Source: Streptomyces coacervatus (lineage in GTDB: Bacteria; Actinomycetota; Actinomycetes; Streptomycetales; Streptomycetaceae). From it: a stretch of DNA of 64,000 nt. The notes beneath the pieces are model-generated. The model saw only the letters and a list, made by a program, of their open reading frames with translations, did not search any database and was not told the DNA's origin. Within the stretch, counting starts at the first letter, position 1. Every line of letters begins with the position of its first letter. Where the stretch lies: the NCBI RefSeq assembly GCF_029223485.1, contig NZ_JARHTP010000004.1:248001-312000 (forward strand), written 5' to 3'. The position numbers and the translations under genes are program-made. Positions 53,142 through 62,596 of the stretch are shown here, in pieces.

Positions 53142-54472
53142 ATGCCTGGTCGGCACAGCCGTCGATCCGTGCTCGCCGCGATGGCCGCGCTGCCGCTGAC
53201 AGGGGCCGTGAGCGCCTGCAGCAGCAAGGCGGCAGGCGGTGCGCGCAGCACCGGCGGAACCACCCGCATCGCCTTCTGGTCGGCCCTGCGCGGCAGTCAG
53301 GAGGTGGTGGACGCGTTCAACCGCACCCATGACCGTATCCAGGTCGACTTCCAGCAGATCCCGTCCGGCGGTCAGGGCGGCTACGCCAAGCTCAGCAACG
53401 CCGCCCGGGCCGGCAACGCGCCCGACGTCGCCACGATCGAGTACCCGCAGCTGCCCGGCTTCGCCAGCGACGGCGTCGCCCGCGACATCACCGCCCTGGT
53501 CGGCGACGGCCTGCGCGCCAAACTCCTGCCCCAGGCCCTTGGCCTGACGACCTTTCAGGACCGTGTCTACAGCGTCCCGCTCGACGTCGAGCCGATGGTC
53601 ATGCACTACCGCACCGACCTCTTCGAGCAGTACGGCCTCCAAGTGCCCCGCACCTGGGACGAGTTCGCAGGGCTCGCGCACACCGTCGCACGCAAGGCAC
53701 CCAAGCGGCGGCTGGTCCTGTTCCCCACCGACGGCGCGACGCAGTTCGCCGCCTACAGCTGGCAGACCGGCGCCCACTGGTTCGACACCTCCCACGGCGC
53801 CTGGAACGTCTCCCTTGCCGACGCGCCCACCCGGCGTGTGGCCTCGTACTGGCAGCAACTCATCGACGACGACGCGGTGTTCATGAACGCCGTCGACAAC
53901 CGCCAGTCCGACGCGCAGATCGCCGACGGTCTGGTCCTCACCCGCCTCAGCGGGGCCTGGGACGCCGGTGCGCAGATGAAGGCGCGGCCCGCGCAGCAGG
54001 GACAGTGGCGAATCGCGCCGCTGCCGCAGTGGGACCCGGCTCGTCCCTACGTCGGCACGCACGGCGGCTCCACCTTCGCCGTCACCAAGGACAGCCGGCA
54101 CCCCGAGGCCGCCATGGAGTTCATCGAGTGGCAGGTCTCCCACCCCGACTCGCTGCGCGCCCGCCTCTCCAGCGGCACCAGCAGCCAGTACCCGGCTGCC
54201 ACCGCGCTCGTAGCCGTCGGCCGCAAGGCCTTCGACCGCTCCTACTACGGCGGCCAGGACATCTACCGCCTCTTCGAGCAGGAGGCCCACAAGATCCGCG
54301 ACGGCTGGGTGTGGGGCCCCGGATGACCGCCACCGGGAGGGTGATGCAGGACGCCTTCGCCCGGGTGAGCGCCGGCCAGGGCACCCTCATCGGCGCGGCC
54401 CGCGCGGCGCAGGACGGCACCATGCCCGATCTGAAGGCCCTGGGTCTGTCCACCACCCAGCACAGCACCTGA
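53142..54472 (+). CDS. Sugar ABC transporter substrate-binding lipoprotein (frameshifted near 3' end)
   Basis: ATG 53142 after GGGAGG. Signal with lipobox LTGAVSAC (Cys near residue 25), then a type I/II sugar-binding fold: TRIAFWSALRGSQEVVDAFNRTHDRIQVDFQQIP, APDVATIEYPQLPGFASDG, VPLDVEPMVMHYRTDLFEQYG, LSGAWDAGAQMKARP, FAVTKDSRHPEAAMEFIEW. In this frame the protein stops after GWVWGPG at 54326 (394 residues). In another frame the sequence continues RMTATGRVMQDAFARVSAGQGTLIGAARAAQDGTMPDLKALGLSTTQ to TGA 54472, the usual end of these proteins. One missing C in GGGGCCCC near 54318 would join them (443 residues). Confidence 0.88.
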
Positions 54473-54499
54473 GCCGCCCGAAAGGCAGGTGAAATCCCT

Positions 54500-55477
54500 A
54501 TGACCGCGACCACCCAGCACGCCCCGGCCGCCGCACGTCCCACCGCCGCCCCGGCATCCGCCCGCCGTAGCCGCAAGGCGGCCCGCCGCCGTCAACTCGG
54601 CGCCTGCGGCGTCCTGATGGCGCCCTTCTTCGCGCTGCTCGTCACCGTCTTCCTGATCCCTGTAGGCACCGCCGTCTACCTCAGCTTCCACAGCGACGAC
54701 CACCCCGGTCTCGGCTTCAGCGACGCCCGCACGGTCTTCGTCGGACTGCGCAGCTACGCCGCCGTCCTGACCGACCCCACCTTCCTGTCCGGGCTCGGCA
54801 CGGTCGCCCTGTACTGCCTGATCTACCTCCCCGCCATGGTGATCGGCTCGCTCGCGCTGGCGCTGCTGCTGGACTCCGGTGTCGTACGGCTGCGGGCCAC
54901 GGCACAGCTCGGCCTGTTTCTGCCGCACGCCGTGCCCGGCATCATCGCCGCACTGATCTGGCTCTACCTCTACACACCCGGCATCAGCCCGGTCGTCGAG
55001 CTGTTCGCCAAGGCCGACATCCATCTCGACTTCCTGGGCCTGCACACCGTGCTCCCGTCGATCGTGAACATCGCGCTGTGGAGCAACCTCGGCTACAACA
55101 TGGTGGTCTTCTACGCCGCCCTGCAGGCCGTGCCCCGTGAGGTGATCGAGGCGTCGGTCGTCGACGGCGCCGGCCCGGTGCGCACCGCCCTGCAGGTCAA
55201 GGCGCCGCTGGTGCGTGCCTCGATCGTCATGGTCGCCATGTTCACCCTCATCTGGGGCCTGCAGCTGTTCACCGAGCCGATGCTGCTCAGCCAGTCCTCC
55301 CCGATGATCAGCGCCCGGTTCTCGCCGAGCATGTACATCTACGACGCCGCCTTCACCCGCAACAACTACAGCCTGGCGGCGGCAGCCTCGGTCGTCCTGC
55401 TGCTGTGCACCGTCGTCCTGTCCTACGGCGTCACCCGCTGGACCAGCCGTGCCGACCGCGCCGAGGAGGCCCGATGA
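54500..55477 (+). CDS. ABC transporter permease, MalF/UgpA type
   Basis: 325 residues. Six membrane helices; the first spans GVLMAPFFALLVTVFLIPVGTAVYL. The EAA loop that contacts the ATPase is EVIEASVVDGAGPVRTALQVKAPLVRAS, near residue 215. The product is the first of a permease pair importing a sugar captured by the lipoprotein at 53142. Starts 27 bp after the full-length lipoprotein stop and overlaps the next permease start by four bases. No ATPase is encoded in the operon, as usual for this family, which shares MsiK-type ATPases in Streptomyces. Confidence 0.95.
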   Translation: MTATTQHAPAAARPTAAPASARRSRKAARRRQLGACGVLMAPFFALLVTVFLIPVGTAVYLSFHSDDHPGLGFSDARTVFVGLRSYAAVLTDPTFLSGLGTVALYCLIYLPAMVIGSLALALLLDSGVVRLRATAQLGLFLPHAVPGIIAALIWLYLYTPGISPVVELFAKADIHLDFLGLHTVLPSIVNIALWSNLGYNMVVFYAALQAVPREVIEASVVDGAGPVRTALQVKAPLVRASIVMVAMFTLIWGLQLFTEPMLLSQSSPMISARFSPSMYIYDAAFTRNNYSLAAAASVVLLLCTVVLSYGVTRWTSRADRAEEAR

Positions 55478-56337
55478 GCGCCGCCGACGACACCCTCGTC
55501 CGCCCGAGGCTCCTGGGTCGCGCCACCGTCAACGTCGTGGTCGCCCTCTCCGTGCTCTACACCCTGCTGCCCGTGTTGTGGCTGGTCCTGGCCGCCGGCA
55601 AGACCCGTGACGCCCTGTTCGGCAGCAACGTGCTGTCGCTGAAGGACTTCTCCTTCGGGCAGAACCTGCACGACCTGTTCACCATGGACGACGGCCAGTA
55701 CGGACGCTGGTACGTCAACAGCCTGCTGTACGCCGTCGTCGGCGCCGCGGTAGGTGCGCTGGTCAGCGTGGCCTGCGGGTACGCCTTCGACAAGTACCGC
55801 TTCCGGCACAAGGAGAAGCTGTTCGGGCTGGTGCTGGCGGCGGTCATGGTCCCGCAGACCGTGCTCGCGCTGCCGCTGTACCTGATGGCCTCCGACGCGG
55901 GCCTGGTCAACACCTACTGGTCGGTGTTCATCCCGGTCCTGTTCAACCCGTTCGGCGTCTACCTGGGCCGTATCTTCAGCCGGGGCTACGTCCCCGACGA
56001 GGTCCTGGAGGCCGCCCGCATCGACGGTGCCGGGGAGCTCACGACGTACGCCAGGGTGTCGCTGCGCATGCTCGGCCCCGGACTGGTGACCGTGTTCCTG
56101 TTCCAGCTCACGGCGATCTGGAACAACTTCTTCCTGCCGATGGTGATGCTGTCGAACCAGGACCTATATCCCGTGAGCCTCGGCCTGTACACGTGGAACA
56201 GCTCGGCCACCGTCTCGCCCGAGTACTACCCGGTGGTCATCATGGGCTCGCTGCTGGCCGTGCTCCCGCTGATCCTCGCCTTCGTCCTGCTGCAGCGCTT
56301 CTGGCGCAGCGGACTGACGGCGGGGTCCGTCAAGTGA
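55474..56337 (+). CDS. ABC transporter permease, MalG/UgpE type
   Basis: 287 residues from ATG 55474, which overlaps the upstream stop as ATGA (translational coupling). First helix VALSVLYTLLPVLWLVLAAG; EAA loop EVLEAARIDGAGELTTYARVSLRMLGPGLVT; C-terminal helix VVIMGSLLAVLPLILAFVLLQRFWRSGLTAGSVK, ending in the typical G-x2-G-(S/A)-V-K of this family. Partner of the MalF-type permease. Confidence 0.95.
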   Translation: MSAADDTLVRPRLLGRATVNVVVALSVLYTLLPVLWLVLAAGKTRDALFGSNVLSLKDFSFGQNLHDLFTMDDGQYGRWYVNSLLYAVVGAAVGALVSVACGYAFDKYRFRHKEKLFGLVLAAVMVPQTVLALPLYLMASDAGLVNTYWSVFIPVLFNPFGVYLGRIFSRGYVPDEVLEAARIDGAGELTTYARVSLRMLGPGLVTVFLFQLTAIWNNFFLPMVMLSNQDLYPVSLGLYTWNSSATVSPEYYPVVIMGSLLAVLPLILAFVLLQRFWRSGLTAGSVK

Positions 56338-56375
56338 CCGCGCCTGTCGCCTCGTTGAGGAGTCTCTGCACCCCG

Positions 56376-57395
56376 ATGACCGACTCGACATTCCGCCCCC
56401 GGACCGCCCTCGCCATGTCCCAGGCCGCGGCTACGGCCGTCCTCGACCCCGAGTCGCTCGCCGCGCTCGCCGCGGTCTGCGACCTCGCCCCACCGCCCGC
56501 CCTCGACGACCTCACCACGGCCCGCGCCCGTGAAGTCCTGGCCGAAGTCGACCTGTTGGTGACCTGCTGGGGCTGCCCGCCCCTGGATACGGACGTGCTG
56601 GCGACCGCGCCCCGGCTGCGCGCGGTCGTGCACGCCGCGGGCAGTGTGCGCGGGCACATCACCGAGGCCTGCTGGGAGCGTGGCATCGAGGTGTCCTCGG
56701 CCGCCGCGGCCAACGCCCTGCCGGTCGCCGAGTACACCCTCGCCATGATCCTGCTCACCGGCAAGCAGGTTCTCGAACGCGCCCGTACCCTGCGCTCCAC
56801 CGGCATCCGCGACCGTCTGCCGCACATCCCGCGCACCCTCGGCAACCACCGCCGCACCGTCGGCATCCTGTCCGCATCCCTCACCGGCCGCCGCGTCATC
56901 GAGCTGCTGCGCCCGTACGACATCCAGATCCTCCTCCACGACCCCTACGTCAGCGACACCGAAGCGGCGGAACTCGGCGTCGACAAGACCGAGTTGACGG
57001 AACTCTTCGCCCGCAGCAACACCGTCAGCGTGCACACTCCGCTGCTGCCGGCCACCCGTGGCCTGGTCGGCAGGCCCCTGATCGAGGCGATGCGTCCCGG
57101 CGCCGTACTGATCAACACCGCACGCGGAGCGGTCGTCGACCAGGACGCGCTGACCGACGCCGCCCGGGCCGGCCGCATCCGGGCGGTTCTCGACGTCACC
57201 GACCCCGAAGTCCTGCCGCCCGAGCACCCGTTGTGGGCCTGCGACAACGTGCTCATCACCCCGCATCTCGCCGGCTCCCAGGGCAACGAGTGGCGCCGGC
57301 TGGCCGAGCATGCCGTCGCCGAGACCGCCCGTTGGGCCTCCGGCGCCGGTTTCCTGCACCCCGTACGACGCGAAAGGCTGGCGTATTCGGCATGA
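56376..57395 (+). CDS. 2-hydroxyacid dehydrogenase
   Basis: 339 residues from ATG 56376; a GTG at 56334 overlapping the upstream permease stop as GTGA gives 353 residues and would be translationally coupled. D-isomer-specific 2-hydroxyacid dehydrogenase fold: LRAVVHAAGSVRGHI, the catalytic arginine/glutamate region INTARGAVVDQDALTDAARAG with RAVLDVTDPEVLPPEHPLW and the His in VLITPHLAGSQG. The NAD-binding Gly-rich segment reads VGILSASLTGRRVIEL instead of the common VGIxGxGxIGR, so the central glycine is lost and cofactor binding may be altered. In the sugar operon it may reduce or oxidise a sugar-acid intermediate. Confidence 0.88.
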   Translation: MTDSTFRPRTALAMSQAAATAVLDPESLAALAAVCDLAPPPALDDLTTARAREVLAEVDLLVTCWGCPPLDTDVLATAPRLRAVVHAAGSVRGHITEACWERGIEVSSAAAANALPVAEYTLAMILLTGKQVLERARTLRSTGIRDRLPHIPRTLGNHRRTVGILSASLTGRRVIELLRPYDIQILLHDPYVSDTEAAELGVDKTELTELFARSNTVSVHTPLLPATRGLVGRPLIEAMRPGAVLINTARGAVVDQDALTDAARAGRIRAVLDVTDPEVLPPEHPLWACDNVLITPHLAGSQGNEWRRLAEHAVAETARWASGAGFLHPVRRERLAYSA

Positions 57396-59281
57396 CCATC
57401 CCCTTCCAACTGCCGCCGGAAGACCGGGAGTCGAGCCCGTACACCGGCTGGACGCGGGCCCACTGGGAGGCCGTCGCGGACGGGCTGCTGGCCGCCGCCT
57501 GGCGGTGGAGCACCCCCGGCGGTGCCCTGCTCGACCTGCCCGGCCGCCCGTCGCGGTCGGGGGTGCGCTCCGACGGTCTGGAGGGCTACGCACGGACGTT
57601 CCTGGCGGCCGCGTTCCGCGTGGCGGGCGCCCGCGGCGACGACCCGCACGGCTGGCTCGACCGCTACGCCCGCGGCCTCGCCGCCGGCACCCGCTCCGCC
57701 GGCCATGACGACCCCGAGTCCTGGCCGCTGATCCTCGACCACCACATCCAGGGCCAGCCCATGGTCGAGTCGGCGTCCGTCGCGCTCGGCCTCAGACTGA
57801 CCACGCCCTGGCTGTGGAAGAACCTCGACGCCGACGTCCAGGACCGCGCGGAGCAATGGCTGCGGGGCGCGCTGCGGCACACGCCCGCGGCGAACAACTG
57901 GTACCTCTTCCCGTACACCGTCGCCGGGTTCCTGGAGTCGGTGGGCCGCGGTGACGCCGAGACGGCCGCCGCCCGTGAGCGGGCCCGGGAACTGCTGGAG
58001 GTCTGGTACGCCGGCGACGGCTGGTACGCCGACGGCGACGGTCGGGCCTTCGACCACTACAACGGCTGGGCCCTGCACCTGTACCCGCTGCTGGACGCCC
58101 ACCTGGCCGGTGCGGATCCGGAGCCGTACGGTCCACGGCTACGCGAGCATCTGCGCGGCTTCTCGCTGATGTTCGGCGCGGACGGCGCGCCCGTGCACTT
58201 CGGCCGCTCCCTGACGTACCGCTTCGCCGCCGCAACCGCCATCGGCCTGGGCGCCGTCACCGGTCACACCCCACTGACGCCGGGCACCTCCCGCCGTCTG
58301 GCCAGCGGCAGCCTGCGCCACTTCCTGGATCGCGGCGCCCTGACCGAGGACGGCCTGCTCCCGCTCGGCTGGTACGGCCCGCACGAGGCGACGCTGCAGC
58401 CCTACTCCGGCCCGTCCTCGCCGTACTGGGCGTCCAAGGCATTCGTCGCGCTGCTGGCACCGCCGGACCACCCCCTGTGGACCGACCGCGAGGAGCCCGC
58501 ACCGGTCGAGGAGAGCGACCGGGTCCTCGCCCTGCCGTCTCCGGGGCTGCTCGTCCAGGCGACCCGCGCCGACGGGATCGTACGACTGCACAACCACGGC
58601 AGTGACCACATGCGGCCCGGCGAGGGCGAGACGGCGGCCGCCGACGATCCGCACTACGGGCGGCAGGCGTACTCGACCCGCACCGGGCCGACCGCACGGG
58701 GCAACGTCGCGGACAACCATCTGTCCGTCGAGGTGAACGGATGCGGGAGTGTGCGGCGCCGTATTCATCCGCTCGGCGCGGGCCAGGGCGACGGCTGGGG
58801 GTGGGCAGCCTCTTGGCACCGGCCGGTGTTCACCGCGGGCTCGCCCATGGTGCCGGGCCTGCGGGTGGAGAGCGTCACGGTGGCCCGGGGATGCCACGAA
58901 CTGCGCGTGCACCGGGTGATCGGCGCACCGGTCAACTCCCGTACCACACACACGGGTTGGGCCGCCGGTCCCGGCGACGCCGTCGCCTCGACGCTGTACG
59001 GCCTGCACGGCTGGGACCAAGAATCCGAACCCGTCCGCGCGCCCCAGGGCACGGCCTACACCCGCTGGGCGCAGGTGCCGCGGCTGGTCGGCCGGGCCGG
59101 GGGCACGACGGTCCATGTGTGCCTGGCGGCTCTGACCGCCGAGCCGGTCGGGTTGGAGGAGGCGGTCGCCGATGTGGTGGTCGACGGCGGCGGGGTGCGG
59201 GTGACGTGGGCGCCGGACAGGGCCATCTCCCGGATCGAGTTCGGGCCGGTGCGGGTGGTACTGCTGGAGCGGGCACCCTGA
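57392..59281 (+). CDS. DUF2264 domain-containing protein
   Basis: 629 residues from ATG 57392 (overlaps the dehydrogenase TGA). DUF2264 signature: SPYTGWTRAHWEAVADGLLAAAWRWSTPGGALLDLPGRPSRSGVRSDGLEGYARTF, LPYxIxxHHIQGQPMVESASVALGLRLTTPWLW, and NNWYLFPYTVAGFLESVG, GWYADGDGRAFDHYNGWALHLYPL. The N-terminal part looks like an (alpha/alpha)6 barrel with Trp/His clusters, the C-terminal third like a beta-sandwich (HVCLAAL...). Family members occur in bacterial sugar-acid or pectin-type loci; enzymatic activity is not established. Last gene of the operon. Confidence 0.88.
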   Translation: MTIPFQLPPEDRESSPYTGWTRAHWEAVADGLLAAAWRWSTPGGALLDLPGRPSRSGVRSDGLEGYARTFLAAAFRVAGARGDDPHGWLDRYARGLAAGTRSAGHDDPESWPLILDHHIQGQPMVESASVALGLRLTTPWLWKNLDADVQDRAEQWLRGALRHTPAANNWYLFPYTVAGFLESVGRGDAETAAARERARELLEVWYAGDGWYADGDGRAFDHYNGWALHLYPLLDAHLAGADPEPYGPRLREHLRGFSLMFGADGAPVHFGRSLTYRFAAATAIGLGAVTGHTPLTPGTSRRLASGSLRHFLDRGALTEDGLLPLGWYGPHEATLQPYSGPSSPYWASKAFVALLAPPDHPLWTDREEPAPVEESDRVLALPSPGLLVQATRADGIVRLHNHGSDHMRPGEGETAAADDPHYGRQAYSTRTGPTARGNVADNHLSVEVNGCGSVRRRIHPLGAGQGDGWGWAASWHRPVFTAGSPMVPGLRVESVTVARGCHELRVHRVIGAPVNSRTTHTGWAAGPGDAVASTLYGLHGWDQESEPVRAPQGTAYTRWAQVPRLVGRAGGTTVHVCLAALTAEPVGLEEAVADVVVDGGGVRVTWAPDRAISRIEFGPVRVVLLERAP

Positions 59282-59287
59282 CCCGGC

Positions 59288-59341
59288 TCACTTCACCGCT
59301 CCCAACAACAGGCCGCGCGCCAGGCTGCGTTGGCAGACCAC
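59288..59341 (-). pseudogene. C-terminal scrap of a MalG-type sugar permease
   Basis: Minus strand reads VVCQRSLARGLLLGAVK then TGA at 59288-59290. The ending QRxLxRGLxxGAVK matches the family's usual C-terminus (compare QRFWRSGLTAGSVK at 56337). Only about 17 residues are recognisable and the frame upstream is not. It is a relic of another sugar transporter operon in the opposite orientation. Confidence 0.55.
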
Positions 59342-59489
59342 ATGGACCTGATCACCACAGGGGCCCTGGCCTGCCGGCCCATGCCGTACCTCCCCGCGGA
59401 ACAGGCCAGGCCCTCGCCACCCGCCACGTGCACATCTTCGTGGACGGGCTGCGCACGGGCCGCGAAGAGAGCTGAAGTCAGGCCGGCGG

Positions 59490-60470
59490 TCAAGGCCTGT
59501 GGACGGGAGGCGCACCGACCCAGCGGTGATAGGTGTCCACGTCGACGTTGCTGCCGCACACGATGGTGACCACGTGACGGCCGGCGAAGCGGTCACGGTC
59601 TTCGAGGATCGCCGCGACGCCGAGCGCAGCCGACGGTTCGACGACGAGGCCGGCGTGGTCGAGGAGCATCCGCATACCGGCGACGATCGACGCCTCCTGG
59701 ACCAGGACGGCATCGTCGGCGACGAGCAGGAGGTCGTCCAGGACGGCCGGGATCGGACACCGGCCGGCGACGCCGTCGGCGATGGTGTCGGTCGAGTCGG
59801 TGGTGACGACGCGCCGCCTGCGCCACGAGTGCGTCATCGCCGGTGCGCCCAGCGGCTGGACGCAGATCACCTCGACTTCGGGCGCCAGGGCTTTCACCAC
59901 ATGACCCACGCCGGTGGCCAGCGCCCCGCCGCCGAGGGCAATCAGAACGGCGTCGAAGGACGGCACGGCGTCCACCAGTTCCAGGCCGATGGTCGCCGCG
60001 CCCTCACAGGTCTCGAGGTCCAGGCTGTCCTCGAGCAGCCGGATGCCGTCGTGGCGCGCGATGGCCGCCGCCCGCTCGCGCGCCAACTCGTGGTCGCCGT
60101 CGACCACTTCCAGCCTGGCGCCCAGTGCCCGGATACGATCAAGCTTGGCCGCCGTTGCGAAGCGGGAGGCCACGACGGTGACGTCGAGCCCTCGGCCGCG
60201 ACCGGACCAGGCGAGGGCCTGGCCGAGGTTGCCCGCGCTGGCGCACACCACGGCTCGCGAGTCCTGCGCGGCGAGCAGGCTCGCGACCACCTCGGTGCCG
60301 CGGCCCTTGAAACTGCGGACCGGGTTCGCCGTTTCGAGCTTGATGCTCACCGTGCACCCGAGGTCGGGCTCCAGCGCCTCGCAGCGGTACAGCGGAGTGT
60401 CGAGGAAAACCGGATCGATCACCCGGCGAGCCGCCCGGATCCTAGCGGTGTCGAGGCGCGTCTCCTGCAT
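59490..60470 (-). CDS. Threonine/serine dehydratase-like PLP enzyme
   Basis: 326 residues from ATG 60470; the frame extends further upstream without family sequence and no good RBS is seen. The PLP Lys is in TANPVRSFKGRGTEVVASLLA, the phosphate-binding loop is VCASAGNLGQALAWSG, and the serine-rich Gly loop is LIALGGGALATGVGHVVK. C-terminal VVTIVCGSNVDVDTYHRW is typical of the serine/threonine dehydratase and racemase group, which deaminates hydroxyamino acids. Isolated, without a biosynthetic context. Convergent partner is the sugar operon. Confidence 0.9.
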   Translation of the reverse strand: MQETRLDTARIRAARRVIDPVFLDTPLYRCEALEPDLGCTVSIKLETANPVRSFKGRGTEVVASLLAAQDSRAVVCASAGNLGQALAWSGRGRGLDVTVVASRFATAAKLDRIRALGARLEVVDGDHELARERAAAIARHDGIRLLEDSLDLETCEGAATIGLELVDAVPSFDAVLIALGGGALATGVGHVVKALAPEVEVICVQPLGAPAMTHSWRRRRVVTTDSTDTIADGVAGRCPIPAVLDDLLLVADDAVLVQEASIVAGMRMLLDHAGLVVEPSAALGVAAILEDRDRFAGRHVVTIVCGSNVDVDTYHRWVGAPPVHRP

Positions 60471-60611
60471 GACACAGCAGGGTAGCGCCGCCGGCGCTGA
60501 GCCCTTTGGGCCGACGTCCGACGACCAGCGCCCGCATCGGCGAGTCAGCGGGCAGGTGCAGCGTCGCCCCACGAGGCGCTCGTCCCCGCGACCGTCTGCA
60601 CGCATGCGCGC

Positions 60612-61197
60612 TCAGGGGAGAGACGAGCCCCCGACCGTGCTGCCGGAGGATTCGAAGGCACCGAAATCGGGCGCGGCCCCCGTGTACGGCAGACCGACAT
60701 CCACTCCCTTGTCGATCAGTGCGCTGTTCGCGGCGAGGCGGAGGTGGGGCAGCACGGGAAGGCTGCCGTCGGCCCCGCGGGGCGCGTCCCAGCCGGATGT
60801 CGACACGCTCTGGAACTGCGCGTCCAACAGGGCGATGCCCAGGTTCCAGGAGTTGTTCGCGGCGCTCGTGCCGGTCATGTTCGAGGTGAGGGTGCCGGTG
60901 TAGCGGGTGGTGGTTGGCGTAGAAGCCCGCAGCCCTGTTGGCGAAGGCCACTGAGCTGCGGACGGTGTGCTTGACGGCGGCGGTGTCGTAGTCGCCGCCG
61001 TAGCCGCCCGCCTTGAAGCCGTTGCCGTTGCCGGACGCCGTGGTCGTCTCCGGCAGGTATCCGTTGCGCCACGCCCAGGAGTTCTCGATGGTCACGGACG
61101 AGTAGGCGTTGATGAGGTCGAAGCCGTCCTCCGCCTCTTGGTCGCCGCCCACCGTGAGGAAGTTGCCGCCGCGCCAGAAGCCGTCCTGGGAGACGGC
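60612..61197 (-). pseudogene. Secreted right-handed beta-helix (pectate lyase-like) remnant
   Basis: Minus strand. From about 61197 one frame reads AVSQDGFWRGGNFLTVGGDQEAEDGFDLINAYSSVTIENSWAWRNGYLPETTTASGNGNGFKAGGYGGDYDTAAVKHTVRSSVAFANRAAGFYANH, typical of PL9-type parallel beta-helix lyases. Near 60895 the frame changes and goes on TGTSAANNSWNLGIALLDAQFQSVSTSGWDAPRGADG to ALIDKGVDVGLPYTGAAPDFGAFES, ending at 60612. The N-terminal signal and first repeats are missing. Probably derived from the same kind of protein as 44976. Confidence 0.8.
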
Positions 61198-61465
61198 CGG
61201 CCGCCGGGTCGTGGAAAGCCGGCGAAGTCGCCGCGGCGGCCCCCACCCCCGACAAGTTCGCCACCGCCGAGGCGTCGCGGACCTGGGCCCGCCGCGCGCA
61301 CAAGTCCGCGATGTGCGTTCTGTCGGGCGGAACGTACGTCACCCAGCTGTCCCGTGTTCCGGGCAACGTCGTCGTTCACCGCATTGCCCATGGCGCTCAG
61401 GAGGCGGAGACCATGGGCGGGACGAGTGCCGCTCGCGTCCTCTCGCCGTGCTGGTCCCCCGGCCT

Positions 61466-62074
61466 TCAGTGTTCGTCGGCGCGGGTCACCCGCCGTACCA
61501 GGTCCGCCCAGGTGCTCTGCAGACGTGCTGTGGTGGCCTGACACTCGTTGCGCAGGTAGTCCATGTTCTCGAGGTCCGTGAAAGCGAGCATGGCATGGGC
61601 GAGCATGTCGTGATCACCCTCGACTCCCGCCTCCCGCAGGAGTGACGAGACATGACAATGAAAGGCCCGGCCGTAGGTCGAGGCCTGGCGCCGTTCGCAG
61701 GGGACCTGGCGGCCCAGCGCCGGGCCCAGGTCCGTGTCGTCGGCGACGCGCTCGATCAAGGCACGACCGAATGCCGTCAGTCGCGCTTCCGCCGACACGC
61801 CCGGTCCGAGCGGTGGAGGACCGCAGGTGTACGCCTCGTGGAATTCCGCCTCGACGTCGCGCAGCAGCGCCAGCAGGAGTCCGTTGCGGTCGCCGAACCG
61901 GCGGAAGAGCGTGCCCTTTCCCACTCCCGCCGCCCGCGCGACCTCGTGCATCGTCACATGCTCGGCTCCCCGGTCGGCCACCAGCCGGGCGGCCGCCTCC
62001 AGCAGCAGGTAACGGTTGCGGGCGGCATCGGCCCGCTCCCCCGTGAGTTCGTCCGGCACTGCGTCACCGATCAC
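61466..62074 (-). CDS. TetR-family transcriptional regulator
   Basis: 202 residues from GTG 62074 (no strong RBS). HTH: HVTMHEVARAAGVGKGTLFRRFGDRNGLLLALL, about residues 38-70. The ligand domain begins AYTCGPPPLGPG. C-terminus LRNECQATTARLQSTWADLVRRVTRADEH. It faces away from 60612 and towards the FAD monooxygenase remnant, possibly its former target. The 371-bp gap upstream contains no intact gene. Confidence 0.88.
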   Translation of the reverse strand: MIGDAVPDELTGERADAARNRYLLLEAAARLVADRGAEHVTMHEVARAAGVGKGTLFRRFGDRNGLLLALLRDVEAEFHEAYTCGPPPLGPGVSAEARLTAFGRALIERVADDTDLGPALGRQVPCERRQASTYGRAFHCHVSSLLREAGVEGDHDMLAHAMLAFTDLENMDYLRNECQATTARLQSTWADLVRRVTRADEH

Positions 62075-62445
62075 TCCGCGATACGACACGGGCGTACACG
62101 CATCCGTCCTCGATCTGCACCGGCCTCGAACTTGCAGAGGGATGTGCAGCCGCTGCTGGGCATTGCTCTCCTCGCGTACATCCCTGGCGTCGGGGCGGCC
62201 GGGCGCGTCGCGCACGTGATCGTGGCTGATCGCCAACGCTAGCGACGCCGTCCGGGATCGGCGTCCGCCCCCAGCCCGAATCGGACTCGGCACATGGACC
62301 TAGGACGCCGTCCCGCCTGTGCACGGGTGGGCCGGGGCCGGGTCCCTGTGCCGTCCCGCGTGCTCTTCATAGACGGCGGCCGTGCGCAGGACGGTGTCGT
62401 CCACGTAGTGCGGGCCGATGATCTGCCGGCACCCTGCACATCCAC
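62075..62445. other. Non-coding or decayed gap upstream of TetR
   Basis: 371 bp; open frames are short and lack coherent homology. The monooxygenase remnant begins near its right end. I see no convincing operator palindrome. Confidence 0.5.
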
Positions 62446-62596
62446 GTGGGGCTCAGCAAGCCGCAGCACTGGCTGAGCCCCATCGACTTGACCCTGCTCG
62501 GCGACGGCGCCGAACTCGGCAAGGCCCTCGCCGCGTACCCCGATGACGTCGAGGCCGCCCTCACCGAATACGAGCGGGCCCTGTTCCCCCGTCAGC
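62446..62596 (+). pseudogene. FAD-dependent monooxygenase C-terminal remnant
   Basis: Plus-strand frame reads GLSKPQHWLSPIDLTLLGDGAELGKALAAYPDDVEAALTEYERALFPR. TLLGD then DGAELGKALAAYPDDVEAALTEYERALFPR matches the C-terminal FAD segment (LLGDAAHLM...GEGANLAMxDGAELGRALAA) of PHBH-like aromatic hydroxylases, but the AAHLMxPFAGEGANLA block between LLGD and DGAE is deleted. The frame collides with the htpG stop at 62592. A ten-base inverted repeat GGGGCTCAGC / GCTGAGCCCC (62448-62457 and 62472-62481) overlaps it. Confidence 0.7.

Noticed and set aside
61201..61460. Plus-strand frame with TPDKFATAEASRTWARRAHKSAMC
   Set aside because: No family and no codon continuity with a neighbour.
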